Shown one piece after another: positions 53,674 to 63,207 of a DNA stretch of 64,000 nucleotides. The DNA comes from Klenkia brasiliensis. Its GTDB lineage: Bacteria > Actinomycetota > Actinomycetes > Mycobacteriales > Geodermatophilaceae. The stretch is taken from NCBI RefSeq assembly GCF_900100695.1, contig NZ_FNCF01000004.1, positions 310,001 to 374,000 on the forward strand. The letters are read 5' to 3'. The first letter of the stretch is position 1. Each line of letters opens with the position of its first letter. The notes under the pieces are model-generated. The model saw only the letters and a list, made by a program, of their open reading frames with translations. It was not told the DNA's origin and searched no databases. Made by a program: the position numbers and the translations under genes.

Positions 53674-54075
53674 GTGAAGGTCGAAGCGCTCATCTTCAAC
53701 CTGATCGCCCTGTTCGCGATCGTCGCGGCCGTGGTCTACGGCCTGTGGTCGCTGGAACCGATCGGCACGACGGCCCTGGCGCTGTCCGGCGGCCTGCTGG
53801 GCCTGATCGGCGGGTTCTTCTGGTTCGTCTCCCGCCGCATCGACTCGCGTCCCGAGGACCTGAAGGACGCCGAGATCGCCGACGGCGCGGGCGAGCTGGG
53901 CTTCTTCTCGCCCGGCAGCTACTGGCCCTTCGGGCTGGCGCTGTCCGCCGCGCTCATGGGCCTGGCGCTGGCGTTCTTCTACCCCTGGCTGATCATCATG
54001 GCCGGCGCCGCGCTGATCATCACCATCGGTGGCCTGCTGTTCGAGTACTACACCGGGCAGAACGCGCACAGCTGA
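53674..54075 (+). CDS. ctaF: Cytochrome c oxidase subunit IV (actinobacterial CtaF)
   Basis: The 133-aa protein has four hydrophobic segments (about 6-26, 33-51, 83-101, 103-124) and the actinobacterial subunit IV pattern (KVEALIFNLIALFAIVAAVVY, GFFWFVSRRIDSRPEDL, GELGFFSPGSYWPF). It is part of the aa3 oxidase. GTG start follows GGGAGG. A strong terminator (54092-54129) ends the ctaCF transcript. Confidence 0.93.
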   Translation: MKVEALIFNLIALFAIVAAVVYGLWSLEPIGTTALALSGGLLGLIGGFFWFVSRRIDSRPEDLKDAEIADGAGELGFFSPGSYWPFGLALSAALMGLALAFFYPWLIIMAGAALIITIGGLLFEYYTGQNAHS

Positions 54076-54091
54076 CCCGCACCGCACCCCC

Positions 54092-54129
54092 GCAGGGCCC
54101 CGTCCACCACCTGGTGGGCGGGGCCCTGC
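54092..54129 (+). terminator. Terminator after ctaF
   Basis: A 17-bp stem (outer arms GCAGGGCCCCG and complement, one G-T pair) with an ACCT loop, 17 nt after the ctaF stop. Confidence 0.75.
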
Positions 54130-54800
54130 GTCGTCGTGGGGCCCTGCGGCCGTCGGGTGACCCGAACCGCCCACCGAGTGCCCGGGGGAGGACCGCCATG
54201 GGTGGCCGGACAGCGCCCACGGTGGCCGGCCGGTGCCTCGTGCGCAGACCGTGCAGGACATCGGGCGACCTCCGGGGCTTCCTAGGGGCAGGGCGGTGTG
54301 AGCCGGACGCCGCGGCCCCTGCGCTGGGCGGCCCACAGCCACGCCGGCGGGCCGATCCCGTCCAGCGGCTCAGGGACGGCGTCCGCGTCGACCGTGCAGA
54401 ACCGGGCCGGTGGCACGCGGTCGCAGGGCGCGTCCCCGTTGTCGATCTGCATGGTCGACGGTGGTCAACGGCTCGTCGCCGCCCGGTGGGCCGCCGCGGC
54501 TCGCTGCGCCGCGGCATGCAAGACGAGGTGGGCGGAGTCGCCGCCGGCGCCGCAGGAGGAACCCGCCGGCCTGGGTCGCCGACGGCCCGCACCGTCCCGG
54601 TCGCCCAGGAGGCCTCCGAGCGGGCGGCGGGCTGGCCACGGACCCCGCCAGAATCCGAGCGCGCACGTGGTACGGCAACGGCCGTGCGGACGGCTGCCGG
54701 GTGAGCCGCATCCGCACGGGGGCGCGGCACTCCGCGAGCACAGCGGACGGGACGGCACGCCGCGGGGGCCCGGACGGTGGGGGAGCGGGGCCTGAGAACG
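54130..54800. other. Gene-poor stretch between ctaF and qcrB
   Basis: About 670 bp flanked by two terminators. Open frames exist on both strands but none has a credible protein pattern, promoter or ribosome binding site apart from the small ORF at 54282-54452. In mycobacteria two membrane-protein genes lie at this position (recalled), so this could be a degraded remnant. No repeats or structured RNA were recognised. Confidence 0.5.
54282..54452 (-). CDS. Possible small ORF or gene remnant
   Basis: ATG 54452 to TAG 54282 gives 56 aa with unusual but protein-like composition (MQIDNGDAPCDRVPP ... PPAWLWAAQRRGRGVRLTPP). The end resembles the strand after the helix in STAS-type domains, but only loosely. 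No Shine-Dalgarno is seen, and an in-frame stop lies just upstream. It may be a remnant of a longer gene or noise. Confidence 0.2.
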   Translation of the reverse strand: MQIDNGDAPCDRVPPARFCTVDADAVPEPLDGIGPPAWLWAAQRRGRGVRLTPPCP

Positions 54801-54837
54801 CACCAGGGCCCCGGCGGAGTCCGCCGGGGCCCTGGTG
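54801..54837 (-). terminator. Terminator after qcrB
   Basis: A perfect 17-bp stem with an AGT loop (54818-54820), 16 nt after the qcrB stop. The central 27 nt are identical to the terminator after sucB at 38559-38589. Confidence 0.75.
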
Positions 54838-54852
54838 GGACGTACTACCGCG

Positions 54853-56547
54853 TCAGTCGCGCGGGTCCTGCGGACGGCCACCCTCGGAGGGACGACCACC
54901 CTCGGAGGGACGACCACCCTCGGACGGACGACCCGAGGTGACCTCGCGGTCGGCCTCCGCCGCCGCCAGGCCGCGCCGCTCGCGCTGCGCCTCGAGCTCG
55001 ACGTCGCTGGGCTGCTCGATCGGCTTGAAGAAGCCCTTCACCGCCCGGCGGGCACCGCCGACCTGGTTCATCCGCTTGGGCACCGGGGCACCCGCGTAGG
55101 TCAGCTGGCCGTGGCCGTGCTCGTCGACCGGGCCCAGCGGCTGGTGCACCTCGATGAACTCGCCGCTGGGCAGCCGGCGGATGACACCGGTCTCGATGCC
55201 GTGCTCGAGCACCTCGCGGTCGTGCTTCTGCAGGCCGAGGCAGATCCGGTAGGTGATCATGTAGGCGATCGGCGGCAGGACGACGCAGCCGATGCGACCG
55301 AACCAGGTCATCGCGTTGAGGCTGATGTCGAACTTGTCGGCGATCAGGTCGTTGCCGCCTGAGAGCCACAGCACCCCGTAGAACATCAGCGCCATGGCGC
55401 CGATCGAGGTGCGGACCGGGACGTCGCGGGGACGCTGCAGCAGGTGGTGCGACGCGTCGTCACCGGTGAGCTTGCGCTCGATCTGCGGGTAGAGCGCAAG
55501 CAGCGTGAACATCGCACCGGCGATCACGACGGTCGGCCAGAACAGCGCCGGGATCGTGTAGTCGCCGGGGAGGTTGATGTCCCACGCCGGGAACAGACGC
55601 GTCGACCCGTCGAGGAAGCCGATGTACCAGTCGGGCTGGGAGCCCGCCGACACCTGGGCCGGGTTGTACGGACCCCACAGCCAGAACGGGTTGATCTGGA
55701 CCAGCCCGGCCAGGCCGGCGCAGAGGCCGAACACGATGAAGAACAGCGCCGTGGCCTTGCCCGCGAAGGCGGGGAAGAGCCGGTTGCCGACCACGTTGTG
55801 CTCGGTGCGGCCCGGACCGGGGAACTGGGTGTGCTTCTGCTTGATGAGCAGCAGCAGGTGCAGCGCGATCAGCGCCAGGATGATCGCCGGCAGGATCAGC
55901 ACGTGGACGATGTAGAGCCGGCCGAGGATGACCTCGCCGACGTAGTCGCCGTCGAACAGTGCCCAGTGCACCCAGGTGCCCACGACCGGGATGCTCAGGA
56001 TGATCGCCGAGACGATGCGCAGGCCGGTGCCCGACAGCAGGTCGTCGGGGAGGGTGTAGCCGGTGAAGCCCATGGCCAGGGCGAGCACCAGCAGCACCAC
56101 GCCGATGCCCCAGTTGGTCTCACGGGGCTTGCGGAACGCGCCGGTGAAGAAGATGCGCAGCAGGTGCACCACGATCGCGGCGACGAACAGCAGCGCCGCC
56201 CAGTGGTGGATCTGCCGGATGAGCAGACCGCCGCGGACGTCGAAGCTGATCCCCAGCGAGCTCTCGTAGGCCCGCGACATCTCGACACCGCGCAGCGGGG
56301 CGTAGATGCCCTCGTACTCGGTCTCCGACAGCGAGGGGTCGTAGTAGAACGTGAGGAACGTGCCCGACAGCAGCAGGATCACGAACGAGTAGAGGGCGAT
56401 CTCCCCGAGCAGGAACGACCAGTGGTCGGGGAAGACCTTGTTCAGGGTGCGCCGCAGGGGACCGGCCACGATCAGCCGCTCGTCGACCTCCGACGCGGCC
56501 TTGCTGATCCTGGGCGCCGGCTGGTTCGGCGTGATCGTTGTAGCCAT
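54853..56547 (-). CDS. qcrB: Cytochrome bc1 complex cytochrome b subunit
   Basis: The protein (564 aa) is the long actinobacterial cytochrome b. The haem-ligand His pairs are in [17 protein letters not shown] and, in the fourth helix, [19 protein letters not shown]. It has about nine membrane spans and a C-terminal cytoplasmic extension. The extension ends with three copies of a GRPSEG hexapeptide. qcrA is directly upstream with a one-base overlap (ATG of qcrB at the qcrA TGA). It forms the quinol-oxidising core with qcrA and qcrC. Confidence 0.96.
   Translation of the reverse strand: MATTITPNQPAPRISKAASEVDERLIVAGPLRRTLNKVFPDHWSFLLGEIALYSFVILLLSGTFLTFYYDPSLSETEYEGIYAPLRGVEMSRAYESSLGISFDVRGGLLIRQIHHWAALLFVAAIVVHLLRIFFTGAFRKPRETNWGIGVVLLVLALAMGFTGYTLPDDLLSGTGLRIVSAIILSIPVVGTWVHWALFDGDYVGEVILGRLYIVHVLILPAIILALIALHLLLLIKQKHTQFPGPGRTEHNVVGNRLFPAFAGKATALFFIVFGLCAGLAGLVQINPFWLWGPYNPAQVSAGSQPDWYIGFLDGSTRLFPAWDINLPGDYTIPALFWPTVVIAGAMFTLLALYPQIERKLTGDDASHHLLQRPRDVPVRTSIGAMALMFYGVLWLSGGNDLIADKFDISLNAMTWFGRIGCVVLPPIAYMITYRICLGLQKHDREVLEHGIETGVIRRLPSGEFIEVHQPLGPVDEHGHGQLTYAGAPVPKRMNQVGGARRAVKGFFKPIEQPSDVELEAQRERRGLAAAEADREVTSGRPSEGGRPSEGGRPSEGGRPQDPRD
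54875..54934. repeat. 18-bp tandem repeat at the qcrB 3' end
   Basis: About three units of CCCTCGGAGGGACGACCA (with changes in the last) encode GRPSEG repeats at the C-terminus of cytochrome b. Confidence 0.7.
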
Positions 56548-57653
56548 CAGATCCGCTCTCGGTTCCAGTAGGTGGGTCCGACTGCCTCAATGTAGTCGCT
56601 GCGCGCGACGAAGTATCCCTCGTCATCCAGCGTAATCGGCAGTTCCGGCAGGGGCCGGGTGGCCGGCCCGAAGACCGGCTTCGCACCCTGGATCACGTCG
56701 AACTGCGACTGGTGGCACGGGCACAGGATGCGGCTGGTCTCCTGCTCGTACAGCGACACCGGGCAGCCGGCGTGCGTGCAGATCTTGGAGTAGGCGACGT
56801 AGTCGCCGTAGCCGAAGTCGGCCTGGCCCTGACGCGGCTGCAGCAGCGACATCTGCTCGGGCCGCAGCCGGATGAGCATGGTGGCGGCGTCGGCGGCCAG
56901 GTTGCCACCCGGGACGGCCGGGAAGACCGTCTCCAGCGAGCCGGGCTCCTGGTCGCCGGGGCGCACCGGGGAGCCGTCCTGGCGGACCAGGCGCACGCCT
57001 TGGGCCCACTCCGTGGTGCCCAGCGGGTTGCCCTTGTTCGGGTTCTTGATCAGACCACCGATCGGGGCGATGAGCACGAGGCCCAGCGCGCCCCCGGCGA
57101 AGCCGAGGCTGCGGCCGATCATCTTGCGCCGCGGGAAGCCGACCCGGTCGACCCCGCCCATCAGGGTGGCGGCGGTGGTGGTCCGGTCGAAGTGCGAGCC
57201 GTCGTGCTTGTCCTGCACGGCGGTCTCGTGCGGCAGCAGCTTCTTGACGAACAGCACCATGCCGACGCCGAGGAAGATCAGCGCGCCGCCCATGCCCACC
57301 CCGAGCAGCGGGGTGTAGAGGGCGCTCCAGCCGTTGTCGTCCGAGGCCCACTGCCAGTCCGGCAGGAACCAGCCGGAGCCGAAGTACACGACGGCGAAGG
57401 CCAGGGCGAACAGCCCGGCGATGCCGAAGGCCATCGACACCTGGCGCTCGGCCTGCTTCTCCAGCGCCGAGCCCGGGGCCGGCGGCGGGTCGACGTGCAG
57501 CACCTCGACGCCGTCGTAGCGCGCACCCAGCCGGTTGAGCTCCTCGCGGTCCATCGTCGCGAGCTGCTCGGGGGTGTAGTCGTCGTCCGGCCCGCCGTGG
57601 GTCGGTCCGGCCTCGTCGTCGGGCCGGGAGCCGGCCCGCTCGTCCTTGCTCAC
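56547..57653 (-). CDS. qcrA: Rieske iron-sulfur subunit of cytochrome bc1
   Basis: The 368-aa protein has three N-terminal membrane spans (about 74-93, 117-137 and 180-200), as in actinobacteria, and a Rieske domain whose 2Fe-2S ligands are Cys292/His294 (CTHAGC) and Cys311/His314 (CPCH), with Cys297/Cys313 for the disulfide. It passes electrons from quinol to qcrC cytochrome. GTG start overlaps the qcrC stop by 4 bp. Confidence 0.96.
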   Translation of the reverse strand: MSKDERAGSRPDDEAGPTHGGPDDDYTPEQLATMDREELNRLGARYDGVEVLHVDPPPAPGSALEKQAERQVSMAFGIAGLFALAFAVVYFGSGWFLPDWQWASDDNGWSALYTPLLGVGMGGALIFLGVGMVLFVKKLLPHETAVQDKHDGSHFDRTTTAATLMGGVDRVGFPRRKMIGRSLGFAGGALGLVLIAPIGGLIKNPNKGNPLGTTEWAQGVRLVRQDGSPVRPGDQEPGSLETVFPAVPGGNLAADAATMLIRLRPEQMSLLQPRQGQADFGYGDYVAYSKICTHAGCPVSLYEQETSRILCPCHQSQFDVIQGAKPVFGPATRPLPELPITLDDEGYFVARSDYIEAVGPTYWNRERI

Positions 57654-58537
57654 GCCTTGGTCCCCATCCAGAAGATCCCGAACAGCAGGGCGCCGATGCC
57701 GACGACCCAGATCACCAGGCCCTCGGAGACCGGGCCGGCGCGACCGATGCCGGCGCCGCCGGGGTCGGCCTGCTCCTTGAGGGTCTGCACGTAGTCGATG
57801 ATCGAGCGCTTCTCCTCGGGGGTCAGCTGGTTGTCCCCGAACACCGGCATGTTCTCCGGGCCGCTGAGCATCGCGGCGTAGATCTCCATGTCGTTGGCGT
57901 CCTCGAGGCTGGGCGCGGCCTTGCCCGAGGAGAGCGCGCCGCCCTCGCCGACGAAGTTGTGGCAGCTGGCGCAGTTGAGCCGGAACAGCTCACCGCCCTC
58001 GGCCAGGTCGCCGTCGCGCAGGTCGCCCGACGGGAGGGTCGGGCCGCCGCCGTTGGCCTGGATGTAGGCCATCAGCTGCTCGATCTCGGCGTCGCTGAAC
58101 ACCGGGGGCTTGCGGGCCGCGTCGGCCTCCTGGCGGACCAGCGGCATGCGGCCGGTGTGCACCTGGAAGTAGACCGACGCCTCGCCGACCCCGATCAGCG
58201 AGGGGCCGCGGTCCTGCACGCCCTGCAGGTTGGAGCCGTGGCAGCTGATGCAGCTGCGCTCGTACAGGGCCTGGCCGGCGGCCTCGGCGCTGGACTGGCC
58301 GCTCACGGCCTCGTCGGCGGCGTTGGCCGGGGCGATCGCGGAGTAGCCGACGCCGGTGAGCACCAGGGCGGCCATCAGGCCGGCCACGTTGGTCATCCGG
58401 CGGCGCTGCTTGGAGCGGCGCCGGGCCCGGGCGGCGGAGGCGGGCGACCCGGTGGACCGGCCGCCGAAGCGGGCGCGCAGGCCGGCGAAGCGGCCCTCGG
58501 TCGTCGGGACGTCGGAGGAGGGGTTCGTGGTGGACAC
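57650..58537 (-). CDS. qcrC: Dihaem cytochrome c subunit of bc1 (QcrC)
   Basis: The 295-aa protein carries two c-type haem motifs, CISCH (96-100) and CASCH (189-193), after an N-terminal membrane anchor (about 50-70), and a C-terminal membrane span near 270-290. Fused dihaem cytochrome cc replaces soluble cytochrome c and carries electrons to the CuA site of ctaC. The GTG is 7 nt after the ctaE stop. Confidence 0.95.
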   Translation of the reverse strand: MSTTNPSSDVPTTEGRFAGLRARFGGRSTGSPASAARARRRSKQRRRMTNVAGLMAALVLTGVGYSAIAPANAADEAVSGQSSAEAAGQALYERSCISCHGSNLQGVQDRGPSLIGVGEASVYFQVHTGRMPLVRQEADAARKPPVFSDAEIEQLMAYIQANGGGPTLPSGDLRDGDLAEGGELFRLNCASCHNFVGEGGALSSGKAAPSLEDANDMEIYAAMLSGPENMPVFGDNQLTPEEKRSIIDYVQTLKEQADPGGAGIGRAGPVSEGLVIWVVGIGALLFGIFWMGTKA

Positions 58538-58544
58538 CGGTTCC

Positions 58545-59159
58545 CTAGCGGATCAGGTAGATCGTGGCGAAGAGCCCGATCCACACGACGTCGACGAAGT
58601 GCCAGTAGTAGGAGACCACGATCGCGGAGGTCGCCTGAGCCGGCGTGAAGCGGCCCATGGTGGACCGCATGAGCACGAAGACGAAGGCGATGAGGCCACC
58701 GATGACGTGCAGACCGTGGAAGCCGGTCGTCAGGAAGAAGACCGACCCGTAGGTGGAGGAGGAGATCGTGGTTGCGTGCTCAGTCACCAGGACGCGGTAC
58801 TCGTTCGCCTGGCCCAGGACGAAGACCAGGCCCATGACGAAGGTGATGGTGAACCAGCGGCGCAGGCCGTAGACGTTGCCCTGCTCCGCGGCGAACACAC
58901 CGAGCTGGCAGGTGATCGACGAGGCCACCAGGATCGTGGTGAAGACGACCGCGTAGGGCAGGTCGAGCTCGGTGGGCGGCGGGGGCCACGGTTCGCCGGC
59001 CCGGGCGCGGGCGGTGAAGTACATGGCGAAGAGCCCGGCGAAGAACATCAGCTCGCTGGCGAGCCAGATGATCGTGCCGACGCTGACCATGTTCGGTCGG
59101 GTCAGGGAGTGCACCCGCGAGGTGTCGAAGGTGCTGCTCGCCACGGGGGCCGTTGTCAC
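58545..59159 (-). CDS. ctaE: Cytochrome c oxidase subunit III
   Basis: The 204-aa protein has five membrane spans and the subunit III pattern: [58 protein letters not shown] and [19 protein letters not shown]. It is the first gene of the ctaE-qcrCAB operon. GTG 59159 gives the usual length; CATGAT lies 6 nt upstream as a possible -10 element. The longer upstream frame overlaps the divergent gene's promoter and is not used. Confidence 0.95.
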   Translation of the reverse strand: MTTAPVASSTFDTSRVHSLTRPNMVSVGTIIWLASELMFFAGLFAMYFTARARAGEPWPPPPTELDLPYAVVFTTILVASSITCQLGVFAAEQGNVYGLRRWFTITFVMGLVFVLGQANEYRVLVTEHATTISSSTYGSVFFLTTGFHGLHVIGGLIAFVFVLMRSTMGRFTPAQATSAIVVSYYWHFVDVVWIGLFATIYLIR

Positions 59160-59403
59160 AGCGCCATCATGGCATCGGTGCAGGCGTCGGACGAGCGCGG
59201 GTGCAAGGGCGTGGCGAACCCGGGAGGCCGCTGTGCAGCGGGCCCACGGCATCGGCCCGGGTTGGCGCGGGGATGGCGCCCGGCGGGCCCGCCGTCGAGG
59301 CCCCGGCGGGTGCTCCGGGCAACCATGTCCGGTGGCCCGTCGTGACCTGACCGTGACCTCCTGTGGTCGCTGCACAGCCGCCCCGCGTCGGCGCCAGGGG
59401 CAC

Positions 59404-59409
59404 TAGGGT
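59404..59409 (+). promoter_or_regulatory. -10 element TAGGGT of the receiver-trpD operon
   Basis: TAGGGT, 7 nt before GTG 59417; leaderless geometry in the 257-bp divergent region opposite ctaE. Confidence 0.5.
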
Positions 59410-59416
59410 CGCTGCC

Positions 59417-59860
59417 GTGAGCGACGCTGCTGCACCGGCCGGGACGGGACCGCGGACCGTGGTGGTCTTCAGCCACCGACCCGAGGTCCGCGACGCGGTC
59501 CGCACGGCGGTCGGCACCCACCCCGCCCAGGACGTGGGGCCGGTGCGCTGGCTGGACTGCGCCACCGGCGCCGAGGTGGTCGCCGCCGTCGACCGCGGCG
59601 GGGTCGACCTGTGCATCCTCGACGGCGAGGCGCAGCCCACCGGCGGCATGGGCATCAGCCGCCAGCTCAAGCACGAGGTGGACGACTGCCCGCCGGTGCT
59701 GGTGCTCATCGCCCGCCAGGCCGACCGCTGGCTGGCGCACTGGTCGATGGCCGAGGCCACGCTGACCCACCCGGTCGACCCTCTCGTGGCCCCGCGGACG
59801 GTGGCCGAGCTGCTGCGTGACCGGGCCGGGCGCCCCGTCGTGCGCGGCCGCGCCGGATGA
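59417..59860 (+). CDS. Stand-alone response-regulator receiver-like protein
   Basis: The 147-aa protein has one receiver-like domain: [15 protein letters not shown] at about 14-28, phosphoacceptor candidate Asp69 ([14 protein letters not shown]), and [12 protein letters not shown] with the position of the conserved Thr/Ser replaced. The acidic pocket lacks the usual Asp-Asp pair near the start, so phosphorylation is uncertain. No output domain. GTG 59417; its stop overlaps the trpD ATG by 4 bp (ATGA). Confidence 0.75.
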   Translation: MSDAAAPAGTGPRTVVVFSHRPEVRDAVRTAVGTHPAQDVGPVRWLDCATGAEVVAAVDRGGVDLCILDGEAQPTGGMGISRQLKHEVDDCPPVLVLIARQADRWLAHWSMAEATLTHPVDPLVAPRTVAELLRDRAGRPVVRGRAG

Positions 59861-60912
59861 GCGCGCCGACCTCCAGTGCGGTGCCCACCTGGCGGGACCT
59901 GCTGTCGCGGTTGATCGCCCGGCAGGACCTCTCCGAGGCCGAGACGGCGTGGGCGATGCGCGAGATCATGACCGGGGAGGCGACGCCGGCGCAGGTGGCG
60001 GGGTTCGCCGTCGCGCTGCGGGCGAAGGGGGAGGCCCCGGCCGAGGTCGCCGGCCTCGCGGCCACGATGCTCGAGCAGGCCACCCCGGTGCAGCTGCCGC
60101 ACGACTGCGTGGACATCGTGGGCACCGGGGGCGACGGTGCGCACACCGTCAACATCTCGACGATGGCCGCCGTGGTGGTGGCCGCGGCCGGGGTGCCGGT
60201 GGCCAAGCACGGGAACCGGGCCGCGTCGTCGTCCTCGGGGTCGGCCGACGTGCTCGAGGCCCTCGGGGTCGTCATCGACCTGCCGGCCGCCGGCGTCGTG
60301 CGCTGCGTCGCCGAGGCCGGCATCGGCTTCTTCTTCGCCCCGGTCTTCCACCCCGGCTACCGGCACACCGCCGCGCCACGGCGCGAGATGGGGATCGGCA
60401 CGGTCTTCAACTTCCTCGGTCCGCTGGTCAACCCGGCTCGCCCCGTCGCGGTGGCGATCGGGTGCGCCGACGCGCGGATGGCCCCGGTGCTGGCCGCCGT
60501 GCTGGCCCGCCGCGGCAGCAGGGGGCTGGTCTTCCGCGGCGACGACGGCCTGGACGAGCTGACCACCGCGACCACCTCGGCGGTCTGGGTGGTCCGTGAC
60601 GGCGAGGTCGTGCCCGACCGGGTCGACCCGGCGGCGCTGGGCCTGGCGACCCCGGGGCCGGACGCGCTGCGCGGTGGGGACGCCGCGGCCAACGCGGAGG
60701 TGGTGCGCCGCCTGGTGGCGGGGGAGACCGGGCCGGTGCGCGACGCCGTGCTGCTCAACGCCGCCGCCGCGCTGACCGCCTTCGACGAGCACGGGGGCCG
60801 CCTGCACGACCAGCTCGCCGGCGGGCTGCAGCGCGCGGCCGCGGCGGTCGACGACGGGCGGGCCGCCGCGCTGCTCGACCGGTGGGCGCAGGTGAGCCAG
60901 CAGGCCCGCTGA
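59857..60912 (+). CDS. trpD: Anthranilate phosphoribosyltransferase
   Basis: A 351-aa enzyme of tryptophan synthesis that joins anthranilate and PRPP. PRPP motif GTGGDG at 89-94, [18 protein letters not shown] at 117-120 with [17 protein letters not shown], and [11 protein letters not shown]. It is coupled to the receiver-like protein by a 4-bp overlap. No trp leader is visible. Confidence 0.96.
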   Translation: MSAPTSSAVPTWRDLLSRLIARQDLSEAETAWAMREIMTGEATPAQVAGFAVALRAKGEAPAEVAGLAATMLEQATPVQLPHDCVDIVGTGGDGAHTVNISTMAAVVVAAAGVPVAKHGNRAASSSSGSADVLEALGVVIDLPAAGVVRCVAEAGIGFFFAPVFHPGYRHTAAPRREMGIGTVFNFLGPLVNPARPVAVAIGCADARMAPVLAAVLARRGSRGLVFRGDDGLDELTTATTSAVWVVRDGEVVPDRVDPAALGLATPGPDALRGGDAAANAEVVRRLVAGETGPVRDAVLLNAAAALTAFDEHGGRLHDQLAGGLQRAAAAVDDGRAAALLDRWAQVSQQAR

Positions 60913-60922
60913 GCGGGGCGCC

Positions 60923-61207
60923 CTACTCCTCGAGGCCGATGGAGAAGGCCGACTCCAGGTCGTGCTTGGAGTAGGCGCGGAAGGCGATGTGGGTGCGGGT
61001 GTCGAGGACGCCGGGCACCTTGTTGATGCGCCCGGCGATGACGTCGGCGACGTCGTGGAACTCACGGACGCGCACCAGGGCGATGAGGTCGGTGCCGCCG
61101 CCGGCGACGGAGTAGACCTCGCTGACGCCGTCGAGGTCGGCCAGGGCGGTGGCGACCTCGCCGATCGAGTCGGTCGAGGCGTCGATGAGGACGATGGCGG
61201 TGATCAC
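60923..61207 (-). CDS. Stand-alone Lrp/AsnC RAM (ligand-binding) domain protein
   Basis: The 94-aa protein is only the alpha-beta ligand-binding (RAM) part of Lrp/AsnC regulators: VITAIVLIDASTDSIGEVATA, GVSEVYSVAGGGTDLIALVRVR, GVLDTRTHIAFRAYS. No helix-turn-helix is present. Such small proteins form rings and may bind amino acids. GTG 61207 overlaps the nuclease stop (GTGA), so it is translated with that gene. Convergent with trpD (10 nt). Confidence 0.88.
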   Translation of the reverse strand: MITAIVLIDASTDSIGEVATALADLDGVSEVYSVAGGGTDLIALVRVREFHDVADVIAGRINKVPGVLDTRTHIAFRAYSKHDLESAFSIGLEE

Positions 61208-63048
61208 ACCGGCGAGGCTAGCGCCGCGCGGCGGGGCTGACCCACCGCGCCGCGCACCCGGTCCGGCCGCGCGCGGGTGGCGCCGCCGCCATCGCGCTCG
61301 CCGAAGGGGTCGCGGGCGGACCGGCCGGCGTCGACCCGCTCCAGGAACCCCCGCAGACCGCCGGTGCCCGGCACCGGGCAGGCCAGCGTGCCGGTGACCT
61401 CGACCAGCCGCGTGCCCGGCTTCTCCATCCAGCGCAGCACCAGCTCGGTCTCCTCGACCGAGGCGGCCAGCTCGCCGGCGGGCGTGGTCACCGTCTCGGC
61501 GGTGGCCTTCAGCAGCTGCAGGTGCGCACGCACCGGGGTGCCGCGGACCGCCACGCCGGCGGCCACCAGCCGGCCGCGGCGCACCACCGACAGCGCCCAG
61601 CCGCCGGCGCCGTCGGGCCGGGCCAGGGTGAGCTCGGGGACCTCGGCGAGCAGCGCCAGCCGCTGCCGCCGGCGCAGCGCCCGCACCAGGACCGCGACCC
61701 GGTCGCGCACCACCGCCGCCTCCTCGAACCGACCCTGGCCGGCCAGCCGGTCGACGCGGGCCAGCAGCGGCGCGCACAGCCGGCCCGGGTCGGCCGAGAC
61801 GGCGGTGGAGAACACCTCGGCGGTGGCGGCGTAGTCCTCCCGGCTCTGCGCGCCCGTGCAGGGCGCGCCGCAGCGGCCCATGCCGGCCAGCGCGCAGCCG
61901 GGGTGGTCGGGGTGCGGGGACAGCCTGCCCCCGCACTGGCGCAGCGGCAGCGCGTTGTGCACGGCCGCGACCGCGGAGTCGGCGGCGCGGCGGTCGGCGA
62001 ACGGGCCCAGGAACGTGCCGGTGCCGGGCACCACCCGCCGCACCACCGACAGCCGGGGGAAGGGCTCGTCGGTGAGCCGCACCCACAGCACCCGCTCGGG
62101 GAACCGGGAGCGGCGGTTGTACCGGGGCTTGTGCTGGGAGATCAGCCGCAGCTCCCGGACCGCGGCCTCCAGGTCGTGCGCGCAGGGCAGGGACTCCACC
62201 CGCTGCGACAGGCCGACCATCTCGGTCATCCGGCTGCGCTGCTCGCCGGCGGTGAAGTAGCTGCGCACCCGGGAGCGGAGGTCGGTGGAGGTGCCGACGT
62301 AGAGGGGCTCGTCGCCGGGGCCGCGGAAGACGTAGACGCCGGGGCCGTGCGGCACGTGCTCGGCGAGGTGGCGCTTGCGGCGGCGCTCGGGGTCGACCTG
62401 GCGGGTCAGCCCGGTCAGCTCCTCCAGCGACGTCACCCCGAGCGGGCCCAGTCGTTCCAGCAGGCCGTGGAGCACGTCGACGGTGGCGCGCGCGTCGTCG
62501 AGCGCGCGGTGGGTGGGCGTGGTGCCCGCGTTGAAGAACGGCGCCAGGGTGCCCAGCTTGCAGTTGGGCACCTCGTCGCGGGTGAGCAGCCGGCGGGCCA
62601 GCACCGCGGTGTCCACGACGGCGGCCGGGGGCCAGCCGGTGCCGACGGCGGCGCAGGCGGCCTTGAGGAACCCGACGTCGAAGGGGGCGTTGTGGGCGAC
62701 CAGCACGGCACCGCGGGCGAACTCCAGGAAGTGCGGCAGCACGGCGTCGATGCGGGGCGCGGCGGCCACCATCGTGGTGGTGATGCCGGTCAGCACGCTG
62801 ATGAACGGGGGGATCGCCCGGCCCGGGTCGACCAGCGTGCCGAACTCGCCGAGGACCTCGCCGCCGCGGACCTTGACCGCCCCGATCTCGGTGATGGCGT
62901 CGCTCTGCGCGGAGCCGCCGGTGGTCTCCAGGTCGACCACGACGAAGGTGACGCCGGTCAGCGGCGTGCCCAGGTCGTCGATGGTGGCCTGCGCGGGCCC
63001 GGCACCGTGCTGCCGACGGAGCAGGGGACCGAAGGGGGAGCCGATCAC
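61204..63048 (-). CDS. DEDDh exonuclease fused to a GIY-YIG (UvrC-like) nuclease domain
   Basis: A 614-aa fusion. Residues about 30-200 are a DEDDh exonuclease (DLE at 39-41; HNAPFDVGFL; HRALDDARATVDVL), as in DnaQ epsilon; about 230-310 form a GIY-YIG domain (GPGVYVFRGPGDEPLYVGTS) followed by a UvrC-like Cys-containing region (CGGRLSPHPDHPGCALAGMGRC) and a UvrB-binding-like helix pair. It resembles mycobacterial Rv2191 and Cho-like proteins, probably in DNA repair. GTG 63048 with TAGCGT 7 nt upstream. Overlaps the RAM-domain gene. Confidence 0.87.
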   Translation of the reverse strand: MIGSPFGPLLRRQHGAGPAQATIDDLGTPLTGVTFVVVDLETTGGSAQSDAITEIGAVKVRGGEVLGEFGTLVDPGRAIPPFISVLTGITTTMVAAAPRIDAVLPHFLEFARGAVLVAHNAPFDVGFLKAACAAVGTGWPPAAVVDTAVLARRLLTRDEVPNCKLGTLAPFFNAGTTPTHRALDDARATVDVLHGLLERLGPLGVTSLEELTGLTRQVDPERRRKRHLAEHVPHGPGVYVFRGPGDEPLYVGTSTDLRSRVRSYFTAGEQRSRMTEMVGLSQRVESLPCAHDLEAAVRELRLISQHKPRYNRRSRFPERVLWVRLTDEPFPRLSVVRRVVPGTGTFLGPFADRRAADSAVAAVHNALPLRQCGGRLSPHPDHPGCALAGMGRCGAPCTGAQSREDYAATAEVFSTAVSADPGRLCAPLLARVDRLAGQGRFEEAAVVRDRVAVLVRALRRRQRLALLAEVPELTLARPDGAGGWALSVVRRGRLVAAGVAVRGTPVRAHLQLLKATAETVTTPAGELAASVEETELVLRWMEKPGTRLVEVTGTLACPVPGTGGLRGFLERVDAGRSARDPFGERDGGGATRARPDRVRGAVGQPRRAALASPV

Positions 63049-63055
63049 GGCGCGG

Positions 63056-63061
63056 ACGCTA
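63056..63061 (-). promoter_or_regulatory. -10 element TAGCGT of the nuclease gene
   Basis: TAGCGT on the minus strand, 7 nt before GTG 63048; leaderless geometry. It lies in the 159-bp divergent region. Confidence 0.45.
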
Positions 63062-63207
63062 GGTGGGGGGTCCGACACTTCCGGTCCCGCCGCGCTACCC
63101 GGCCGGGTGACCGGGTGGCCACCGACGTGCACCGCCGCGTGCGGCCGGGGATCATCGCGTCGCGGCACGACGACGGGGTCGGGCGCGCGGTGTCGGGGAG
63201 GTCGGCG

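Noticed and set aside
54410-55099. A 229-codon open frame on the plus strand over the ctaF-qcrB gap and qcrB
   Set aside because: Composition is Arg/Gly/Pro-rich, it runs antisense into qcrB, and no start site or domain supports it.
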